Made by a program: the position numbers and the translations under genes
Shown here: piece by piece, positions 60,101 through 64,000 of the stretch
Layout of the letters: every line of letters begins with the position of its first letter
Numbering within the stretch: the first letter of the stretch is position 1
Assembly (NCBI GenBank): GCA_907163375.1
Contig: CAJQUW010005554.1
Span: 124,001 to 188,000, forward strand
DNA length: 64,000 nucleotides
Reading direction: 5' to 3'
Origin: Prostheceraeus crozeri
Taxonomy: Eukaryota > Platyhelminthes > Polycladida > Euryleptidae
The notes under the pieces: generated by a model
Database searches by the model: none
Told to the model about the DNA's origin: nothing
What the model saw: only the letters and a program-made list of their open reading frames with translations

Positions 60101-61499
60101 GTAGACCATACTGTATAGGGTATAAGCCTTACTTAACGTACTTAAAAGCACCGAGGGATAAATTCACACTTATTGGAGAGGCTTACTTTTTACAAAATGT
60201 GCTACTAATTCACACAATTTCTTTTAATAACCAGCTACTGTATGTTTGAGTTTATCATTTTAATGCTCAAATCTATCTCATCATGTAAGTATCCAAAAGT
60301 TTCATCATGGTGTTCCCATTTACATTGTACTACAGTTGCATGAGTAGTGCCATTACCATTTTTGAATGCTATCAATATATATGCACTGATTATAAAATTT
60401 TAAAACATTAACATGTAAATTTGTGAAAAATTTCTAATTCAAAATTTTGAATTGCAATTTATAGTAACAGAAGATGTGAATTCGAACTTGTGAATGCAGT
60501 CATTGAATAAGTAAAATGCACGCCAAAGGCACAGTGATTTGCTGTGTAGTAAATATCCTGATAATATCATTTAAGCTTATTATGACTTGTAAGTAGAGCT
60601 CATAGTATTTCTGAAATAAACTAAACCTCGGGATCTCAATGCACTCCAGTTGCATGGAACGGGCTGACGTTTCTGTTGAATCTTAATTGTTACATTCAGC
60701 ATCGGTAAAATCAAATTGCTTGTTTTGGCAAAGATTTCGGATATATAACAAATCAAATCAACCCTTGACCCTTTTTCATTGAGTAGAAGAGGACAATAGT
60801 AAAAAAATCCAATTTTGTAGGGCAGGTGTTTTACCCAAATGCGTGAGTAGCTCTTAAATAGTGATTAAAAGTATTTGAAAATAGAACTTCAATGTTGTTT
60901 TGCAGAATTTCATTAACTCCGTTTAAATGAATTTTCGACCATAATTTCTTGCACAGGATAAAGTTGGATTTACGAAATTGCATATTTGGCCTCAGTCTAT
61001 GCTTTCGGTCTGTCTTTGTTTAAAAGAATACCCACTGATGCTGAGTAATATACTCATGATAAGTATCAATAATATTCATTGCCATTCAGTAATGTACATA
61101 TCTAATATAATGGAACAAAGGTCTTTTTAAAATGCTCATATCAATCGCATTTATATTTTAGCACAATTCATGAATCATCTCCAAGCAGTCGCCCTTCCAT
61201 TGGTATCGGGCAAGGAATGCAATGCAACCTATGAAATTTTGGCACCAAATAAAATAACAAACAAAATGAAAGTAGTTTTACCTTCTAAAAATATTTGCAC
61301 ATATCTGACAAAATCAGACACTTGCACCGGTGATAGCGGTGGCCCATTGCTTTGCAGACGGAACTTCAGATATATTTTAGTCGGAATTTCATCGTGGGGA
61401 AGCCAGATTTGTGCACAGCAAAATGAACCAGGAGTATATTCAAAAGTCATTGCGTTCGTTCCATGGATAAAGACAATTGTGAATGATTTGCCTTCATAG
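48043..61499 (+). CDS. Trypsin-like serine protease with defensin/clip-like domain (5' end missing)
   Basis: Four exons: 48043-48195, 51684-51849, 56776-57056 and 61162-61499. All are bounded by AG/GT signals, with matching phases (1, 2, 1). Exon 1 encodes a six-Cys module (C-x7-C-x6-C-x10-C-x5-CC, including KGIC and CP). The other exons form a complete S1 domain: IVNG start, TAAHC (His57), NDVALL (Asp102), GWG, Asp189 in SDTCTGDSGGP (Ser195), and SWGS with G226. All ten cysteines for the five usual disulfides are present (C1-C122, C42-C58, C136-C201, C168-C182, C191-C220). Asp189, Gly216 and Gly226 predict cleavage after Arg/Lys. Oddly, the activation bond follows Tyr (VPY|IVNG), not Arg/Lys. 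Signal peptide and start lie outside the visible exons. Probably a secreted immune, clotting or digestive protease. Confidence 0.88.
48196..48561. other. Intron sequence 5' of Tc1 copy 2
   Basis: Non-coding intron DNA of the protease gene; nothing recognisable. Confidence 0.6.
49065..50047 (+). pseudogene. Tc1-type transposase, deleted and interrupted
   Basis: It starts with the same MNNNEIAFTKGKVSALLEL as copy 1, but one base is missing in the T-run near 49124, shifting the frame before the helix-turn-helix. The HTH and the SGRPRKTSKC linker are readable from about 49130. The region between the first catalytic Asp (VVWSDEA) and the second (MDDNATCH) is largely deleted. The catalytic Glu region (SPDLNPIENVWSILKRN) survives beyond the foldback insertion. 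It cannot encode an active transposase. Together with copy 1 it shows the family died here by separate mutations. Confidence 0.92.
49589..49815. mobile_element. 227-bp foldback (MITE-like) insertion in Tc1 copy 2
   Basis: Exactly absent from copy 1, flanked by CATT on both sides (49585-49588 and 49812-49815). The right half is a strong imperfect hairpin with ~55-bp arms: GGGCCGC-TAAC-GCGGCCC at the tip, continuing through GTCAATGGCAAATT/AATTTGCCATTGAC to AATGATTATGACA and its partner at the end. The left half has two GCCCAGAAAATTCAT-like direct repeats. It has no coding capacity. The 4-bp duplication and one-sided hairpin do not fit a superfamily I can name. Confidence 0.8.
50207..51683. other. 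Protease intron 1, remainder
   Basis: No exon or repeat recognised. It ends with the polypyrimidine tract CTTTCTCTTTACCCAG before the next exon. Confidence 0.6.
51684..51849 (+). CDS. Exon: protease N-terminal half-barrel start (IVNG to His57)
   Basis: A 166-bp exon, phase 1 to phase 2. It encodes SNCGGMPTVPYIVNG and then VITAAHC with the catalytic histidine 40 residues after the mature N-terminus. It carries C1, C42 and C58. The residue before the mature Ile is Tyr, so zymogen activation by a trypsin-like enzyme would not be expected at this bond. Confidence 0.88.
51850..55869. other. Protease intron 2, 5' part
   Basis: Long AT-rich intron with no supported gene. Short motifs such as GGTTGGAACC near 53435 and CCCGGTCGGCCGG near 54210 resemble the GC-richer patch at 800-905 and may be scraps of one old repeat. 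A segment near 52160 (AATTTGGCATTTCGACTT) looks slightly like the arm of the 43-kb element but is too short to call. Confidence 0.5.
55870..56190 (-). mobile_element. LINE fragment (C-terminal reverse transcriptase tail)
   Basis: Read on the minus strand, the segment gives KRKLSNEEVL, RRKIEYFGHILRHN-like and GRQRRIYTDDIKDWT-like pieces, the signature of the C-terminal tail of many non-LTR (LINE) reverse transcriptases. The frame is broken several times and only ~320 bp remain, so this is an old 5'-truncated copy. The clade cannot be named from so little. Confidence 0.65.
56191..56775. other. Protease intron 2, 3' part
   Basis: Non-coding; ends in ATATATTGCAG before the third visible exon. 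Confidence 0.6.
56776..57056 (+). CDS. Exon: protease middle part with catalytic Asp102
   Basis: A 281-bp exon, phase 2 to phase 1. The split codon AG|A restores Arg after IQD. It encodes the 60-135 loop region, NENDVALLQL (Asp102), QPACLPV (C122) and DVCLALGWGS (C136). The donor is GTGAGT. Length and order match a normal S1 domain with nothing missing between His57 and Asp102. Confidence 0.9.
57057..57441. other. Protease intron 3, 5' part
   Basis: Non-coding sequence between the donor and the inverted repeat of the Penelope-like remnant. Confidence 0.6.
57442..58465 (+). mobile_element. Penelope-like retroelement remnant with inverted repeats
   Basis: A ~1-kb segment with ~220-bp inverted repeats at its ends (57442-57662 and 58246-58465, a few percent diverged) around the C-terminal part of a Penelope-like element (PLE). 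PLEs are known to carry LTR-like repeats in inverted as well as direct order. Only the endonuclease part remains; the reverse transcriptase is missing, so this is a 5'-truncated, dead copy. No clear target duplication was found. Confidence 0.72.
57694..58209 (+). pseudogene. PLE GIY-YIG endonuclease remnant
   Basis: The C-terminal half reads GRRLRDRINEHIPQSL..., SSITKHLQTCG, then SILEALAIKRLAPNLC and ends LLLPW just before the stop. This is the characteristic order of PLE endonucleases (RLRDRI.EH, SSI..HL, LEA..I....PNLC, ...LPW). The expected CGSSYVGR block is found immediately upstream but in a different frame (about 57890-57925), so a frameshift separates it. PLE endonuclease nicks target DNA during retrotransposition; this one is not functional. 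Confidence 0.75.
58466..61161. other. Protease intron 3, 3' part
   Basis: AT-rich intron, no exon, RNA gene or repeat recognised on either strand. It ends with TTTATATTTTAG before the last exon. Confidence 0.55.
61162..61499 (+). CDS. Exon: protease C-terminal part with Ser195, and stop
   Basis: A 338-bp terminal exon. It carries LQAVALPLVSGKEC (C168), NIC (C182), SDTCTGDSGGPLLC (Asp189, C191, Ser195, C201), VGISSWGSQIC (C220), NEPGVYSKV and a C-terminal WIKTIV helix, ending at TAG 61497-61499. The C168-C182 loop is longer than in pancreatic trypsin. All specificity-pocket residues favour Arg/Lys at P1. Confidence 0.92.
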
Positions 61500-63619
61500 G
61501 GAGCATCGGTAAATATGCTTCATTGATTGTACTATTGAATACACTCGTGCATTTCTTGTCATAATTGCCACTTTGTTTTGATTTCCTAGCATTCATCGTT
61601 CGTCTGCCGTAGATTGCTTCGGCTGAATACGTACTGTCAAAATCTAGAACTTGAGTGTATATTAATTGTGATCTAACGATTATAATCGAAAATATATTGG
61701 GTGTCATTTCATCGAAGCCGTTATAGCTAATATCGTCGACGTAAATTCCTTAAATTTGATTAGAAAGATATTTCCTTCATCTAGCCGACAGATACAATAA
61801 TCAATTACAGACTCTACACCGTCTTTGACATTCATATTACAATAAACGAACTTATTTAAACAAAATTGTTCGTCATTAAATACATATATGCATGATTTTC
61901 AGCTTCGCTTCTTTAGATGCAGTTCAAAATTGCGATAGAAGCTTGATAGCTGAAATTCAGAGTCAGAGAAGATCGGAGCATTTAAACCTATTTTGATGCT
62001 ATGTCATCTTAGCCGCAGTTCGTCAATTTGGTTGTCAACGATGATGAAATTCAGTATCCGAGATCAATCATAAAAAACGTAATATTGACCGACGTAGCGT
62101 TTGCAACGTACAGGTTTTAGTTATCTATTTATTGTCAGGACTACAGTGCTGCAGCGCAAAAAAATTCTGGACTACTGTACAAAAGAAGCATAAAATAACA
62201 ACAAATAGGACCGAGACTGTACAAAGTTCACATGTCATGACGCATCATTGATAATGATATTATTCATTTACAACAGGCGAACAGATCAAGTTTTCAGTCG
62301 CCGTCGGAACACCAAAAGTGATTCACACGATCTAATATACAACGGAAGACTATGCACGCGATGCTGAAGCAGGAAACGCACAGTCACCAAGGGACTTGCG
62401 TGAGGCTGCAGTCACCAACGGAGTTCTGGAGACAGCAGATTTTAGATGAAGACGTGCCACGACATTACTGGTGAGCTGCAGTGTCAGAGAGGCAGCGCAG
62501 TGCCATGCCATGAAAGTACCGGCATTGTGCTATTCATATTCTCCATTCACTTGCTAAAAGCTTACATCAAATTTCTATGCCGTTTTTATTCTGAAAGATG
62601 AGAATGGTGTTGTCATAAAGAAACGTTTAAATGGTTGTCACCTAGAGAAGTTCATTGATCAGCTTGCCAAATGTACTTTCTAATAAAATGTGCAATTGGG
62701 GATGAATAGTACTTCTGTCTTGAACATAGAGTAAGTATGTCATGTAGAGTGGTTACTCCGCATTTATTAAATCCCCATTGTGTATACACTTTCGATTTTA
62801 TTAAATGAACTCAAAGGAGATACAATCGGAATTGTTTCAAAATGTGAGATATACACATTTATGCAGTTTTGAAGAAATTGCAACGGAATTGACTGATCAT
62901 GATAGCAAAGCAGAATGAAATGATATTATTTTACAGATTGTCCGTGTCATGACAGCTATGGAGAGGTAATATTTATTAAATTGGCAACTCGATGACTTGC
63001 TATTGCTTTCATAAAATAGAAATATGAAATTTCAGCCAAGAAAGCACAATATGATGTCGGTTTTTCATGAGGACTTCCATTATAAAGCGGATCATGAAAT
63101 TCCCTTGATAATCAGCTTAATTTCCGGTTTACTTATTAGCAAATATTCATTCCTTTTGATATCCAACTTGTTTGATACTACTTTCATACTACTTTCATAC
63201 TTTCATACCGAGTCATCTCGGTAGCATACAAATTGGCAAAATTTTGACTTTTTTGAAAATGCTCAAATAATTTTTCGGACCACGTGAACGTAATCTCTGC
63301 AAGAAACTGAATCTTTTCATATGGTCTTGAACATAAATGAGAGCTGTAATGCGAAAGGGGAAAATGAATTTACAAAGAGGAAAACATGGAGCACAAGATA
63401 GTGAAAAAATCTGGAGTGAATATTAGAAAAAGGAGAAAATAATAGTACGCTTCAAAATTGAACACTAGTTACCCCCGGAAAATGATTGTAGCCATATATT
63501 TTCCGATCGGAAGCTGTGTGTATAGGTGAAGGTAAATGACATAACACCGGAATGTCAGAACACACAAGCGGAACTTTATGCGCTGTCGGGCTACGGCATT
63601 CAAGACTGACAGCAAATGA
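61500..63619. other. Intergenic or 3' UTR, no gene called
   Basis: The protease 3' UTR probably covers the first ~350 bp. A GC-richer patch at about 62280-62480, preceded by an acceptor-like TTTACAACAG, has short open frames in two phases and might hold an exon of another gene, but no domain is recognised. The rest shows nothing. Confidence 0.4.
61841..61846 (+). promoter_or_regulatory. Polyadenylation signal candidate for the protease gene
   Basis: First canonical AATAAA seen on the plus strand after the stop, 342 bp downstream. Use not proven. Confidence 0.45.
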
Positions 63620-63997
63620 CGATGCTGGTACCCAGGAACGCCAAGCAGTACCGAGCAGCAGCAATCCACCTTCCTGACCACAAGCGATCTAATTTCTTTT
63701 CATGAAGCTGATTTCGGCGGCAATGATTTTGTGTCGCAGGACGAAGCCTGGCACATGTACACTATTCAGATGACCATTTTAGTCGATTTTGCTGCAAGGG
63801 AAACTAATGTCGAGATATCATCTGAGGTGCCTGCCGACAAGTATCTATCTCGTATCAAGCTCACCGACTATTTTGATAGTGGAATTCAAAACGTGACAGA
63901 TGTGCATAAAAATGCCAGATATGGGCTTCCTGTCAAGATTGACGAAAACGCAGTTCAAGAGAGATACGAGTCCATCATTCAGGCATTCGGAGGATAA
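63620..63997 (+). CDS. Probable terminal exon of an unrecognised gene
   Basis: The frame is open from after a TGA at 63617 to a TAA at 63995-63997. Composition is protein-like and codon use is balanced, unlike the AT-rich surroundings. The product has a Ser/Thr/Gln-rich start, then DEAWHMYTIQMTILVDFAA, an Asp/Lys-rich middle (KLTDYFDSGIQNVTDV) and an end QERYESIIQAFGG. Plausible acceptors are at 63635 (GTACCCAG) or 63739 (TGTCGCAG|GACGAAGCC); the second would start the exon at 63740. No signal, membrane segment or catalytic motif is evident and no family is recognised. It could instead be a fragment of a decayed element. Confidence 0.4.
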   Translation, partial: RCWYPGTPSSTEQQQSTFLTTSDLISFHEADFGGNDFVSQDEAWHMYTIQMTILVDFAARETNVEISSEVPADKYLSRIKLTDYFDSGIQNVTDVHKNARYGLPVKIDENAVQERYESIIQAFGG

Positions 63998-64000
63998 TCA

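Noticed and set aside
62280-62480. Possible exon with an acceptor-like TTTACAACAG
   Set aside because: Two short frames compete, neither has a recognised domain, and no matching donor is convincing.

Overview
This is a stretch of AT-rich animal (metazoan) nuclear DNA, most likely from an invertebrate; the species cannot be named from the sequence. The evidence is a multi-exon trypsin-like serine protease gene with GT-AG introns, two Tc1/mariner copies, a Penelope-like fragment with a GIY-YIG endonuclease, a LINE fragment and a very large virus-like element of Polinton/Maverick type.

Layout. Positions 1-4641 are host DNA with a broken Tc1 copy (1226-2868) and a 213-bp tandem duplication (3395-3773). 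Positions 4642-47674 form one 43-kb element with ~1.57-kb terminal inverted repeats, AG...CT termini and a perfect 6-bp target duplication (CCAATG), which is the signature of Polintons. Its interior is unusual. About 33 kb (9556-42525) is a tandem satellite of ~52 units of ~641 bp, each built partly from ~28-bp sub-repeats. A 2-kb DNA transposon with 609-bp inverted repeats and CACGGTG ends sits inside the element at 6580-8568 and carries a cysteine-rich ORF. The remaining space holds four compact minus-strand genes: 8631-9405, 43456-43728, 43994-44260 and 44558-45736. Each has a TATA-like box and two have apparent 60-67 bp introns. The three right-hand genes are each followed by the same 142-bp multi-hairpin element. 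None of the standard Polinton core genes (DNA polymerase B, integrase, ATPase, protease, capsid) is visible, so the element looks non-autonomous. Its inverted repeats are still very alike, so it looks fairly young.

Positions 48043-61499 hold the 3' part of a secreted serine protease gene on the plus strand. A six-cysteine, beta-defensin/clip-like exon is followed by three exons that together make a complete trypsin domain (IVNG, TAAHC, NDVALL, D189, GDSGGP, ten conserved cysteines). The exon phases agree throughout. Its introns carry a second Tc1 copy (48562-50204, itself hit by a foldback insertion), a LINE fragment and a Penelope-like remnant (57442-58465). The 5' exons are not visible, so the 43-kb element may lie in an upstream intron or just 5' of the gene. 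A probable terminal exon of an unrecognised gene ends at 63997.

The main points of interest are the satellite-filled Polinton-like element with its repeated hairpin cassettes after each gene, the nested RAG/Transib-like transposon, and the defensin-like plus trypsin fusion with an unusual activation site. Family calls come from motifs recognised by eye; no database search was run.
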